From Gamarada debralockiae (lineage: Eukaryota > Ascomycota > Leotiomycetes > Helotiales > Hyphodiscaceae): a DNA stretch of 64,000 nt. Numbering within the stretch: the stretch's first letter is position 1; every line of letters begins with the position of its first letter. The notes below the pieces were generated by a model. It ran no database searches. It was not told the DNA's origin and saw only the letters and a program-made list of their open reading frames with translations. The position numbers and the translations under genes are program-made. Shown here piece by piece: positions 19,418-31,141 of this stretch. Where the stretch lies: positions 1-64,000 of the forward strand of contig NXFV01000631.1 of the NCBI GenBank assembly GCA_002803225.1, in the 5' to 3' direction.

Positions 19418-22400
19418 TCACATAACAACACACTTCCCACCACTCTTCCCCTCCCTCTCCCCAAATCGACTCACACTCCGCACTCCACTCTGCGTACTAA
19501 CATCCGTCCAACCAGCACTACTCGCGCCATCCCCCCATTTCTCCTTCTTACTTCCCCCACTACCCTCTTTCTTTGTACTAGCTCTCCATCCCCTCTTCTT
19601 CGCATCCTTGATATTTTTTGCCGCGCTCCTCTCAGCTCTGCTCGGTTGCCGTCCTAATGTCATAGGCTTTTGCCCAAACCACGGACTCGGCTCGCCAGCC
19701 GAGTTCATGCTGTGGATCGTATCCAAACGCTGGAGAGACGGCCGGAGATTGGTGGACGAGGAAGATGTTTGGCGGCTGTGCGATTGCGGGCTTAGACTAA
19801 CGCGGCGGGATGGTGAGGCATTGTAGCCATTTTGCTGGGGGTGGTGTTGTTGGGAATAATTGTTTCCGTTGGAGTTGCGATGGGACGAGCCGTGGGCACC
19901 GACTGCGGCCCGTGGAGGGGCTGAGCGGAAGGGCGACTCGGGCGTCATTCTTGGGGGCGTATTTTGGATTGAACCCCTTGAACCCCACGATGATGGCTCG
20001 CTGCCTGGGGGGGGCCGAGCTTGTGTGAAGCCTCCGGAAGTACGCCGAGATGGGTCGGATAGGATTTGGACAGGTGGGCGTCCTTTGCGGCTGTTTAGAC
20101 GTGCCATCTGGTCGGCAGACGGCATGACTAGGCCTGGTGAGATGGGGTTTGTGTTTGAAGTTCGGTTCGAGGTAGTGGGTGCTGTGCCCGCTCGTCGCCA
20201 TATCGATAGAGGTTCCTCTGTCATTGTTTGAATAGATGATCGGTTCGTTGGTTCAGTATCAGCGCGTCTTGATAATGGGCTTGGTTGTGATTCGATTTCT
20301 TGGCGTCGATCTGTGATAATGGGTGTAGTTGGAGGAACTTCTGCCAGATGGTGATCTTCGTTGGGACGTGGCGGAACGTCCTGGGCCATTCGTCCTCTCG
20401 TCAAGCCAGTTGGAGACGGTGCTTGTGCCGTATTTGGACGACTATTGTTCAGCGAGACTTGATCCGATTCAGCTTCGGTCGTGCTTTCCCAATCCAGAAG
20501 TCGACGATCCAAAGTATCGGGCATAGGCTGTGGGATGGGCGAAACAGGCTGTTGTATAGTTGCTCGCATGGCAGGAGGGGAAGTGGCAGCAGGCGCATTA
20601 TTATGGTCAGCACTGGCGCCCACGGGCCGTCTGGGGATCTGATGAACCGTGGCCTGAGTGGGGGCTTGAGGAGGAGCTCTGCGTGGAGTTGGCTGGGGTG
20701 ATCCCGGAGGTGACACATCGTAGAGATCATCAAAATCGCCCGAAACGGGACTGGTAACAGGTCGGGGAGCTTCTTCTTCAATTGAAACGCCCCCAATTGT
20801 CCTCGTTGTGGAATCACTTCGGGCGCGATTGAATGGGTACCGCCGTGATTCACCAGAACTGACAGATGCAAGCGTGCGAGAACGGTGCAAGCTATTCCCG
20901 TCCAAGCCTGGAAAATCGAGACTTGGAGCTCGCTGCGTTGCGGATCGCTGAAGAGTCGCTGTAGCAGTTTCTGCGAGAATTGATCTCTGGATATGTTCTG
21001 GCAGTGATGGGACGGGGTCTTTCGTATATGGAGGAGGTGGCGGAACCCAGTTATCAGCATCACTCTCATGTGGATGTTCCTCGCGGCCGTCCGCACGACG
21101 ATATTCGATATGCTCTTGCGCAACTGCTCGAGGATGTAGCCGCCTGTTCGCTGCTGCTGCCGTTGCAGCACGACGAAGAGTTGTACCGGAGCGTGGACTC
21201 GTTTGAGAGTAAGGAGCATCGAATGCCTCTTCTTCGTCGATGGAGGCAGTCTCTGACTGATCCGTTGTTGTGGTTGCTTGACTTGGTCTTCTGAGGCCAG
21301 AGACGGGAACGTCAAATGGGTCACTCACATCAGTTATAGAAGGCATTGGCGGTGGTTCAGCACGCACTGGACGTGCAACAGTAGTCGCCGAGCGGTACAC
21401 ACCACCGCGATTCCCTCGCCGCTGCGCAACTGTCCTTCTCCTGACCAGAGCGACCTCAGTAGCTATGTCTCTGTGCTCTTCTTCCAGCACATCAGGTTCC
21501 TTGTCGCCAACCTCAATTGTGATGACCCGTGTCCTCCCATCATTCATAGAGTAGTCAAAGTCCAGTATTGAGATTCGTCCACCATCTGTAGGGTACATAC
21601 CATCATCCTCGTTTTCAGGAGGTTGACCTCCTACGCCAGGAGCCACGGCCACAAGCCTCTCCTTGTGAAAAGATGACGAGATATCGCTGACCCAGTTCAT
21701 TGCACTCACGCCATCCAGAGATGTAATCTTCCGACCTTCAACAAAAGTGTTTCGAAATTTATCACATAGAAGCTGCCATTGAGGAGTTCTGGGCGTACTG
21801 TCACGGCCTCTAGTGCTGGTGTGTAACGATGGTGCGCTGTTTCGTCGTCCCAGCTGACTCGAGGGAGTGCTGACTTCACTTTCCGTATTGCTACTCACGC
21901 CATTGTTGATTGGGAGCGCATCAAGATCCTCAGGAACTCCGTAAAGCCATAGTGATCCTTGAAAACCGGCCATAACAAGATCTCCAGCCTCGCTTGCTGT
22001 AGGTAACGTGCTGGGTAGTAACTTGGATGCTGAACCAAAATCAGCAGTCGGGCCAGTGAAATACGTTGTCCCATTTCGGAGGTCGTCAATCCGAACAGCA
22101 CGGAAAGTCTCAAAGACTCGGTCATAGGTAAATGTCCAGCTTGCTTCGTCGTCTGAAGGGTTTGGGAGTAAGACAGCATGACTACAGTCCCGACTGCCAT
22201 TTGGGAAAAGGATGGATGTCGTCCACAATGCACTAATACTCTCCTCCGGCAAGGTGCTACCTGGATTATAGTAGGGGGCTGTGAGAACCACAGTACTTGG
22301 ATTCATGGACTGAATAGTTGATCCAAGTAGTTGTGTGCCGTCTCGGGAGAAGGACAACGAATCAACTGCGTAGCATTTTACTGCTCTCCGGTCCGTGCTG

Positions 22401-23155
22401 ATACAATCGGGGTCCAGTGAGGATACCTCGACCCCAGAATCATATGCTGCTGCTAGCACGGAACCATTGGGTGATAGAGCAATTGTGCGAGGAGCATAAT
22501 CCAATGACACGATTCGAGTGTGTTTCGCATGTTCTTCTCTTAGGTCATAGACATCGACCTGCATATCTGTTGAAAGTACGGCAAGCATCAATCCATCATC
22601 GGTAATTGTTGTGGACGCCGGTCTGCGTAAGATCTTAAGCTCCCTCTTGACCATAACATCCGGTCCTGTCACATCCAAGACATGTATTCGAGAGGAGCTG
22701 TATGCCAACACATAATGCCCTCGCGGGGAAAGGCTAAAATGGAAAGCCTCTCCTCCTGGCGCCGAGGCAGAACTTATAGAAGTCGATACCAGGTTTATAA
22801 TCGTTTCTTGTGGCCTCAGATACGCTTCAAATAGATTTCGTTTGATCTCGCGCGCGAAGAGCCGCCGAAGTTGGGGGAGACTGTCATCGTCTTCTGGAAT
22901 GGGAACAGAGTGGTGGGCGGCGGAGTAGGAAGGACATCGAGATAGATGATGAGCATAGAGATGTGCCTGCTGAGATACCATCCGCCATTTTCTATTCAAT
23001 ATGATCAACGATGCAAACGCATTCGGGCTCGTGAGTAAAAGAATTCTGGAATTTCTTGTCAGCTGAATGTGGCAAGGCAGTGGGGGGAACTGTAGAACTC
23101 ACTGCTCAATGATCTCGTCGGGCAGTCTTTCGAAAGATGAGCTTCTTGTGGCCAT
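19418..23155 (-). CDS. F-box / beta-propeller protein with C-terminal CaaX box
   Basis: Two exons, 23103-23155 and 19418-23045, separated by a 57-nt intron (GTGAGT donor, CAGCTGAC branch, CCAG acceptor), give 1226 residues. The join creates an F-box at the N-terminus: FERLPDEIIEQILLLTSPN, then FASLIILNRKWR. Residues about 80-480 contain WD40-like blades (FHFSLSPRGHYVLAYSSS, TIALSPNGSVLAAAYDSG, DSLSFSRDGTQLLGS). The rest is a long disordered Ser/Pro/Arg-rich tail. The last residues are GGKCVVM: a Cys-aliphatic-aliphatic-Met box preceded by lysines, predicting farnesylation and membrane attachment. F-box proteins recruit substrates to SCF ubiquitin ligases; here the propeller would bind the substrate. 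Substrate and exact family name are unknown to me. The frame is intact throughout. Confidence 0.85.
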
Positions 23156-24361
23156 CTTCTCTATAGAGGATTTCTTAACGACCTCCAGAGATATTGAGGC
23201 AGCTTCAACTGTCATGTTGTGGTGTCGTTGAAAAGTGTACGCCTATCTCCCACCTTGCATGGGTATATGTACTATATCGAAAACAAATGCTCCGTGCTCA
23301 CGGCTTGTCGCATAAGCTTGCAACCAATAATGGAAGCAGTGGCTTGAGAGCACAGTTGTGTTGGAACCTTGGGGGTGATGCAGAATTCGGGTGGTGCGTT
23401 ACATTATTTGTTGGGTTATGGAGGTTGGAGATCTGAGTAGAAAAGATCAGGATTCGAAACTCCAGCTCGTTCAGGGTGAAAGCGCTGCTTCGTATTCAGT
23501 AACGCGTCCTCGAATGAGGCGCAAGTCAGTTTTGTTCGAGAAGCTCTAGCCGTGCGCTAATCCGGGGGGTGATGGACGATCTTCAGGTTTGTTTCAACTC
23601 TGACGGTATCTTTCATACAGTATGGACGTGCATAAAAGGGGCCTTAAAGACTCGTTGTATTTTGAAGAGTTCTAAAGTTGTTTGAAGGACCCCTTGCCAT
23701 TTCTTCCCTCCTCTTCCTCAATATTTTCACACTCCGTGCCGTGAATGTGCGGAGTATATTTCTAGACTAAATACGGGTCAATCATCGGGCTGCAGATCTA
23801 AAAATAAGACATCACTTCCTCCTCCCGAAGTCGAACTTCAGCGAACGATACTACTGTGATCGAGGCAAGACAGGCTCGAATCCTTCACTCTTTTCAATAG
23901 AGTAGATGTCAACAGAAATAAGCACAATAAGCAGTAAGGAAGCCACCTTCACGAATTCATCGCCATTATTGTCATTTATTCGTAGTAGCGGAGTAAAGAG
24001 GGGTTTGATTGGGGGTCACTGCTGTGGCTTTGCGGAGGAGACAAATGAAAGTCAACAAGAGATTGTTTCTCCCAAAGTCTTTTCAAAACTATGAGAGGGT
24101 TTACTTGGCTTTACTGCACTACAAAGGCAGAACTTGACCTCTCTACGCAGCGCGTACTATTAAGAGTCCTAGATAAGATTAGAAGCACTTCAGCCACCCT
24201 CAGCGTTCAGGGTCACTCACGTGTTAGTTAGCAGGTGACTTCGCTAATCCTCCCATCTTTAATGCTTGCTTCCGGGTTTGAAATCCTACCGGCAAAACAT
24301 TCATCAAACCACATCAGAGGCTCTGGTACAGCCTGCTTCCTCTTCCATCCCCGCAAATATG
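23156..24361. promoter_or_regulatory. Divergent intergenic region, 1.2 kb
   Basis: Divergent promoters of the F-box gene (left) and the CP-motif protein gene (right). One 62-codon open frame at 23906-24094 has no family resemblance or splice support and is not called. No distinctive regulatory motif is seen. Confidence 0.5.
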
Positions 24362-26073
24362 CCATTTAATGATTTCGATTATGAGAAACTTATAAAGACC
24401 TTGACCGATAATTTTAATATCCTTGCAGATGAAGTTCAGCTACTTAGCGATAGGAAGACTATTTTGGAGCACAAACTGAGATTTGCTCATGAACAAGTAC
24501 GTCGCGACGGGATTCCTTTCATTTGCAGACGGCGCCTTCCTGTATGATGAGAATACTTAGCTCTAGATCTGGAGCTGCTACAAGCAGCAGCTACGACCGA
24601 CAAACACCATGTATACTGACTCTCGGCCCTTGCAATCATTCACTGTCATCAGCATCATTCAACTTCCCACCAGTTCATCCGTGCTGACGATGTGAATTAC
24701 AGTATCAATATCTAGCGGATAAGTACGCTCCTGCGGATCCGGAGATCGCAAGTACATTGGCAAAACTCCAACTCCCTCCCGATCTCCAAATATCCGCCCC
24801 CGATCGCGTCGGATTCGTGCCGCTTCCATCCCGCGGGCGAACAAGTACAAGCTCAAAGCAACAGACAGCAGTTGCTATTAGAGACGGTCGACGAGCCGCA
24901 CAACGTCTTGCGGATATAAGGGGCAGCACCACCGGATCTACGGCGAGTGGGGGAATAAGTATATCCGGGTCGAGCAGTAACATGAGATTATCTGCCAGGC
25001 GAACATCTCTCTCGACGGTGCTTGAGCAGGACTTTACTGTGCCAGGAAAGAAGAGCTCGCTACTGTGTCCCTTCGCAAAACCGACAATGAATCGAAAGAA
25101 CTCTCAAGGAGCCAGCACGCTGGAATCCAATCGGCCATTGACTCCATCTGATGCTAAGGATCCTACCCCGCATGGTTCAGCTGATCCGATATGTGCAGCA
25201 ATGTATGCTGAGACGATGAATTCGCCACCTCCATCTCAGTCCGGCTCTGCGGCGAAATGTCCCATACGGTATCTTGACCAGCATTCCCCGGAAGAAGTTG
25301 CTCGGTATTTTGAAACCCATAAACATGAGATTCCACGAAGTCACGAAGTCTGTGTGAAGCGGTATCAGAGGAATGAAGATGATATTAGGAAATTGGATGC
25401 GAAGTATGGAAACCTAGTTAGCATGATCCAGGGCTTGGGACAGAAGCATCAACCTATGTTACCAGCGACCCAGGACGAGGAAGGAGTGGACGAAGAGCTT
25501 GAGCGGACGTCGAATGAAAGAGTGGAGAATTGGGCAAAGGCTGTCAGTGCTGATGGTGTTGGACAGGAGGAAACTGCACTACAAGAAGAAGAGGATAGAG
25601 AGAGCCGATTTGACCGACCTCTGAAGGAGATTCGCGTTGGAGAGTCTCCGAGTCGTCCGTGGGGTATCTCCGTTCCGATTATCGATCCACCTATTCAAGA
25701 GAGGACGGCGTCGCCACCACCGACTCCTGTCTCATCTGAGCATATGCTAAAGCCAATTGGCAAGTATCCGTTTGGTCATGGTCAGCAGGTTAAGGCCGTT
25801 GAAGAGCCAGTTCTACCTCGTACTGCAGCGGAAGAAATAGCACGGCCGGCAGGCAAATGTCCCTTTGGCCATGACCAGGAGACGAAGGAAGAGACTGCGC
25901 CAAAGGTCCAGCCACCACCTATCGTCCAATCCCAACCTACCTTTATCAACCCTCCTGATGTTACTAAAATGGGAAGTACTAGACCACAGATGATATTCAC
26001 GGGTCCAGTCTTCATAGGATATCCTATGGAGCAAGCTTTGGCTTTCATGCAGCAGTATAAGGGTTCTCAATGA
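24362..26073 (+). CDS. Conserved fungal protein with coiled coil and CP(F/I) motifs, unknown role
   Basis: Exon 24362-24496 encodes a short coiled-coil start (MPFNDFDYEKLIKTLTDNF...ILEHKLRFAHEQ). A 206-nt intron (GTACGT...TTACAG) leads to exon 24703-26073, which begins YQYLADKYAPADPEIAS in phase; total 501 residues. The intron is unusually long for this window and could hide a small exon. The middle has LLCPFAKP (C167), KCPIRYLDQ (C231), and a conserved block HEIPRSHEVCVKRYQRNEDD. Near the end a motif is duplicated: KPIGKYPFGHGQ (near 395-404) and RPAGKCPFGHDQ (near 426-435). Cys-Pro pairs resemble heme-regulatory or metal-binding motifs but no partner can be inferred. I recognise this as a fungal conserved type without a named function. 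Confidence 0.7.
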
Positions 26074-26479
26074 ATGATGACAGACTGTAGGATTTTGGAA
26101 TGTTGTTTTAGCGATGACTTTAGCATTGGAGTTGGGGAATGACTTTGGGGGCGTTTTGGACGCCTTCACGTTCGTTGAGTGCAATACAGCACCTAGGTAC
26201 GATAGGGAAATACAAGAATGATACCTGCACTTTGATCTCCAAGTTTTTCCAATGAAGCCTTCCCCAATCATGAAGTCTAACTGGCGTTTCAAGTTGCCAA
26301 CCTTCGCCGAGTGCACTCTGAATCTAATCACAAGGAAATGCAAAATGAAACCTGACGTTTAAGCCTCGAACTCATCTCGAACATAAATCATCATTCGAGC
26401 TTCTTTACGTTCTATCCAAACGCCATCCAACCACCCATATAAACGCCCTTCCCAATCCATTTTCTACACATATCTACCT
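26074..26479. other. Convergent 3' spacer
   Basis: 406 bp between the 3' ends of the CP-motif gene and TVP38. No coding potential is seen; it holds both 3' UTRs. Confidence 0.55.
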
Positions 26480-27652
26480 TTACTTCCCAAGTCTACTCTT
26501 CCCCCTCCCCCCAACACCCGCCTCCTCATCTCCATCACCCCTCGCAAAAACATCCTCCTCATCCGTAAAATCATCCGTATACCCAGCAGGACTATCTTCA
26601 TTATCCCACAAACTAATATCATCTTCCCCCATTCCTTCCGCATCCGCACTATCGAAATACCCCTCAACCCTTTCCCCACCTCCTCCTCTCGCCGCCTCCA
26701 ACTCCTCGATCTCCAGCTCCTTGGCTCGAGCGATAGTGCGCTGGTAGATAATATAGCCGACAGCTACGCCTAATACGCCGCCGATAATTATGGATACATA
26801 GTTGATCGCTTTGGTGCCAGCATCCATTTTCTCGCCCCCTTTTGCGAGCTTGCCGAGGCGGTCGCCGATGAAGACGTGGATTAGGAGTTTGGGGGATGCG
26901 ATGAGCGTCGCGAGCGCGAAGGAGAGCGGGTGGACGGTGGGGAAGGTCGACATTGCTGCGTTGCTCAACGAGTAAGGCAACGGACAGAACCGAATCATAC
27001 AAAGAATCTTGAGGCCATCATGCTTTAAGGTTAGGGCAAGGGCTTCGAAACGTTTGTCTTCACCGACCAACTTGTGTACGTAGGAGGAGAGTACGGTGCG
27101 GGATGCGAGGAAGGAGCAGAAAGAGCCAGCGACTGTGGCGGTTGATACGACGAACCAGCCGTTTGGAAAACCGTAGACGAAGCCGGCGATTGTTACAGTT
27201 GTTGAGTAGCCGATGAGGGGTGGGAAGGCACTGATGAAGGTGAGAGCCCAGAGAATCATCCAGCCGCCGTGTATATCTCGCCATTTCTCTGCTACTGGTG
27301 CGAGCATCCCGAAGATCCTCTCATTGAATATGAGGAACAATATCCCCAGGGTGAAGGAGATTAGGACGGCGATTATGACGAGGATTTTGTAGAACAAAGA
27401 GAGCTTTTGGAAAGTGGAGACAATCTTTCGTTGTACTTTATCGGCGGAACGAAGGATTTGGTCTTTGTAGGAGAGGGAGGCTCCTGGGCGGAGGGAGTAG
27501 GGACTGTTGCCAGAGCCGGTTGTTCGTCGTGCAGACGTTGAGAGTCGGCGGGACCATGGCGGGCGGTTCGCTTGTGCAGAGGGGGAGGGGGATTCGAGGG
27601 GGGAGATGGGGAGGGCGAGGGCTTTGGCTGTGGAGTTGTAGTCGGCTGGCAT
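26480..27652 (-). CDS. TVP38: TVP38/TMEM64 family (VTT/DedA fold) Golgi membrane protein
   Basis: Intronless, 390 residues. A cytosolic Ser/Arg-rich N-terminus of about 85 residues precedes a first membrane segment ([20 protein letters not shown], 90-109). The VTT/SNARE-associated domain follows: [15 protein letters not shown] (152-166), then the re-entrant-loop signature [17 protein letters not shown] (219-235) with the conserved R-x3-P-x-P pattern. Two further membrane spans end near residue 310, and the tail is strongly acidic ([18 protein letters not shown]). Yeast Tvp38 is a Golgi/vesicle membrane protein; related VTT proteins act as lipid scramblases, so a membrane-lipid role is plausible. 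The length and tail fit filamentous-fungal orthologs. It is transcribed divergently from the CCCH-Smr gene. Confidence 0.9.
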   Translation of the reverse strand: MPADYNSTAKALALPISPLESPSPSAQANRPPWSRRLSTSARRTTGSGNSPYSLRPGASLSYKDQILRSADKVQRKIVSTFQKLSLFYKILVIIAVLISFTLGILFLIFNERIFGMLAPVAEKWRDIHGGWMILWALTFISAFPPLIGYSTTVTIAGFVYGFPNGWFVVSTATVAGSFCSFLASRTVLSSYVHKLVGEDKRFEALALTLKHDGLKILCMIRFCPLPYSLSNAAMSTFPTVHPLSFALATLIASPKLLIHVFIGDRLGKLAKGGEKMDAGTKAINYVSIIIGGVLGVAVGYIIYQRTIARAKELEIEELEAARGGGGERVEGYFDSADAEGMGEDDISLWDNEDSPAGYTDDFTDEEDVFARGDGDEEAGVGGRGKSRLGK

Positions 27653-28810
27653 TGTTATTGTTGAAGTGGGGTTCGGATGGGGGGGTTTCGTTCTCAGCTT
27701 ATGCTGATGAGGTTGGATTGGAGAGGAAGATCACCGCTGAGGAATCATTGAATTTCGAGTCGTCGAGTGAATTGTGAGGTTGTTGATGTTTGGGGAACTG
27801 AAGCGTGGTGTTGTCTGTGCTGACTGGACTGGCTCTTGAAACAAGTGCTGGCCCAGGAACGTTGAGAGGGATATCTTTGCATACAGGAAGTCTATTTTGA
27901 CAAATTGAAGTTTAGAGGAAGGTCTGAATGAACCTGTAATTGCGGAACGTGCTGTCCATGAAATTAGATCGCATTGAGGCGAAGTAATGCTGGGTATCAA
28001 GAGTCGCCTGAGAAGCCTTCATACCTTACGTCAGAAACGGAAGGAGTGACTTTGAAACACCGAAGGGGCGCGTGTATCCTAAGAGTAAGTCATGTGACTA
28101 AGTTCCAAATGTTTAGAAGCCGTCGCAAGAGTTGTGAGGGAAACTTGAGCGTACTGGAGAGAAAGAAAGAAAGAGATCGGTGGTTCAAGAGAGATATCCT
28201 CAGGAGTTTATGGTTGTATGAAAGACCATCTGCGGTTTTCTTTGTCTTTGAATTAGCTATTTGCCCGTTTAGGGGGCAGGTGATATTCATCTAAGAATAG
28301 CAATCACATAACCCAACTCCATAATTCAACATGAATCTCGTATAAACTTCATACCGAGGCTCTTGAAATATTTGACAATCAACTTCGTAGTTCCAACCCT
28401 CTCCCTTGGGCCGAGTCTCGCAGTTTCAACTTTCCAAATTCCGGGATCATCTCAACCAATAGTCACGTTAGCGTGGTCCTTGTAACCCCAGAGCAGATCA
28501 ATCATCAGCCTCACCGTGTGACTTGTGCCTCCTGCCTCGACGTCCGCCTCACACTCACACTTCTACTCGTTCATCTCCATATCACCAGGTCGACAATGTA
28601 GAGCCGGGTGCCTGCTGTCGTCGCCTCGTATTCTTTTGCGCCTTAAGCAACCCCAGCATCTATCTGAGGGCGCTCCTTCCTCAGCCAGCCCACCAGCTCC
28701 GATCCGTCACTCCAACCCAAGCTTTTCGTTCACTCGTCATTCATTTCGCATCCAACATAATATTCAACTCCAACTATTTCTTTACGCTGTGAATTTAAAA
28801 AGTCGCCATA
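27653..28810. promoter_or_regulatory. Divergent promoter region; start-stop uORF in leader
   Basis: 1.16 kb between TVP38 and the CCCH-Smr gene. The last 220 bp look like a pyrimidine-rich 5' leader. Within it the only ATG is at 28596 and is followed at once by TAG: a minimal start-stop upstream ORF. A 206-codon open frame beginning at 28525 is out of frame with the real gene and is a shadow. Confidence 0.5.
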
Positions 28811-31141
28811 ATGGTCTCCGATGCGACATACGAGATCTGTCTCCCCATCCTCCAAGATGCGACTCTCGAAGACGAAGAAAAGACCGACAAGCTAGAAGAG
28901 CTGCTCAAGAAGGAAACTACACTTGTGGGGAACTCGCTCGAGAATGCGATTCTAGACGCATTATGGAGATATCGCGAAGGTTCATCAAATGCCACTTCAC
29001 CCCCGCCGATGCGACATACAGTCTTACGACGACCCTCACCAGCCCCATGGCCGATCCCCCGCGGTGCTACTCCTATCTCTTCTTCCCCTCGTCTTGGGAT
29101 AAGCCCACTTGCTCCACCTGGCTTCGTCCCGCAGTCTTTCAATAGAACGAAGTCCTCGACAGCTTCTCCGTTTACTTCGCCTCGCCCTTCCCCCAGACTT
29201 GCTTTTTCGAGTCCTGCGATACCACATAGCCCGAGCCTCAACGCATACGAATTCCCAACAGATACGAGCCCTACGCAAGACATATATGGCGATTATGGGA
29301 GTGAAAACGTGGACTGGTTAGTGAATGATGATGGTGGTAGCAATACCTCCTCTTCAGCAGGCGGCCATAGTGGCCTGAATGCGGCTGCCGCAGAGTACAT
29401 TCAACCTCAGCAGTCGGATATGAGCCCATACGATATGCTCCGGTCAATACTAGGTCCTTCGAAATCGGATGAGGAGATAGAGGCCGCCCTTGCTATGCAT
29501 GGATATGACCTGAGTGCTACTATCATGGCGTTCATGGAAGGACAGACTGGTGATCCTTCTGCGGCCCAGGCTGCTGAAGCCAAAAATGCTATCCTCATTG
29601 GCAAATCTATGTCCGCAGATATTCCCCGACCAGTCACGCCTGCAGGTCAGCAACGTAGTGGTGTGGTCTGTAGATTCTGGCTCTCGACTGGGCAGTGTCT
29701 TAGAGCAGATTGCAGATTCAGCCACGATCTTAGTAATCATATCTGCAAGTAGGTTTTGTTGTTCTTGTCTTTTGTTCAAATGCTAATCTTCTAGGTATTG
29801 GGTAATGGGCAACTGCCTTGCTGGTGATACATGTATCTTTTCTCATGACCCATCCCACTTCATGAACCGTCTTGCTCTAGAAGAGAGCAGTACCCCTCCG
29901 CTTCAGCCTCCTCAACCGGGCTTTCAATTTCAAGACTATAATGCGTTCCCGTCCTTGGCCCCGTTGCAAGACCAGTGGCCGAACTCCTACCAGTCGTCAA
30001 GTGCTTTCAGTAACTACCAAGGAGCAAGCTTCACTCCACCTCCTGGTTTCAAGGGAATGCAAGGCTACACAAGTGATGGTTCCAGTCAAAGATCGCGGCC
30101 AAGCAGCCGAGCTAGAGATGGCCCCGCAGCCCCTGCTCTTGACGATACTGAGGCCTTCCCCTCCCTTGGAGCTGTGGCTACAAAAGGTGGCAAGAAGCAC
30201 CATGGAAAGAGAGGAGGTCATGGGCATGGGCATGGGCATAAGGAAAACGTCGCCCCAAGCTCACTAGCTGAAGTCGTCAAAATGTCACCCTCTCCTGGTC
30301 CCGGCTTGATACGCCAAGATGTCAAGAAAATGGGCAGAAATGGAAGCTCCACAAGTATCCGCAATGGAGAGAACAGCGTTGCAGCGCAAGCTATTCCTAG
30401 CCCACAGCACGTGCCGTGGCTCGAGACTGGTGAAAAAGCCAATAAAGCATACCTCAAGGCCAGACAAGATGCTATAAAGCATGGTGGCTTGAGGAACAAA
30501 TTCCTCCAAAGGTAACTCCTCACAACTATGTATCTGGAGTATCTCTAACAGAATGCAGCGCGGCCCAGGCATGGAATCGCAACGATGCTCGTGCAGCCAA
30601 AGCGCTCAGTCTCCGTGGCCAAAGCGAAAACGATCTAATGCGAAAAGCCCACCGCGAGGCTGCCCGTGAGCTCTACGAAGAGCGCAACAAAAACAGCTCC
30701 CAAAGCTCCGAACTGTACGTCGATCTCCACGGTCTCCATCCCGAAGAAGCAGTCGAGTACCTCGAACGCGTGCTCCTTGAAAACGGCCGCGAAACTCGGC
30801 CCGTCTACGCCATCACCGGCACTGGCCACCATAGCAAGAACGGCAAAGACAAAGTCGGCAAAGCTATCCGCAATTTCTTGAATGAGTGGCGGTATGCTTA
30901 TCGTGAATTCTCGGTCCCGGGGGATAGGAATAATGTTGGTGGGATTTTGGGCATTGATGCTAGGAGCTGGGATAAGACGCTTAGTAGGGAAGGCGCGAGC
31001 GAGAAGGAGAGTGCAACTGCGAGTGGTGGGGAGAAGGAGGAGGTTGATATTCTGAGCCAGGGCCATGAGATTGGGGAAGGTAAGATCAGATTGCTGGTTA
31101 GAGATGCGCCAAAGGGTCCTTCTGGTGGGAGGGGTCGATGA
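28811..31141 (+). CDS. CCCH zinc-finger, CUE-like, DUF1771 and Smr domain protein
   Basis: Exons 28811-29748, 29795-30511 and 30559-31141 join in phase to 745 residues (introns 46 and 47 nt; the second acceptor was placed at GCAG so that LQ is followed by SAAQAW). Order: helical N-terminus; proline-rich linker; a CUE/UBA-like helix set (DMLRSILGPSKSDEEIEAAL, about 205-243); two CCCH fingers, CRFWLSTGQCLRADCRFSH (C-x8-C-x4-C-x3-H, from 287) and CKYWVMGNCLAGDTCIFSH (C-x7-C-x5-C-x3-H, from 312); a His-Gly run (HGHGHGH); DUF1771 (NDARAAKALSLRGQSENDL); and a C-terminal Smr domain with VDLHGLHPEEAV and TGTGHHS. Smr domains are nucleases; CUE-DUF1771-Smr is the layout of yeast Cue2, the no-go-decay endonuclease. 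Role in RNA quality control is inferred. Confidence 0.9.
30219..30239 (+). repeat. Hexamer repeat (TGGGCA) inside CCCH-Smr gene
   Basis: TGGGCA is repeated about three times with matching flanks and encodes the Gly-His run of the protein. A length-variable microsatellite within coding sequence that changes by two codons per unit. Confidence 0.6.

Noticed and set aside
20449..21324. 291-codon minus-strand open frame
   Set aside because: Alternative-frame shadow inside the disordered, Ser/Pro/Arg-rich tail of the F-box protein.
23845..23885. B-box-like GGCTCGAATCCT suggesting a tRNA gene
   Set aside because: No A box or cloverleaf-forming arms around it; no tRNA or rRNA gene could be found in the window.
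28525..29145. 206-codon plus-strand open frame over the CCCH-Smr start
   Set aside because: Different frame from the real gene, lacks an early ATG and shows no domain.
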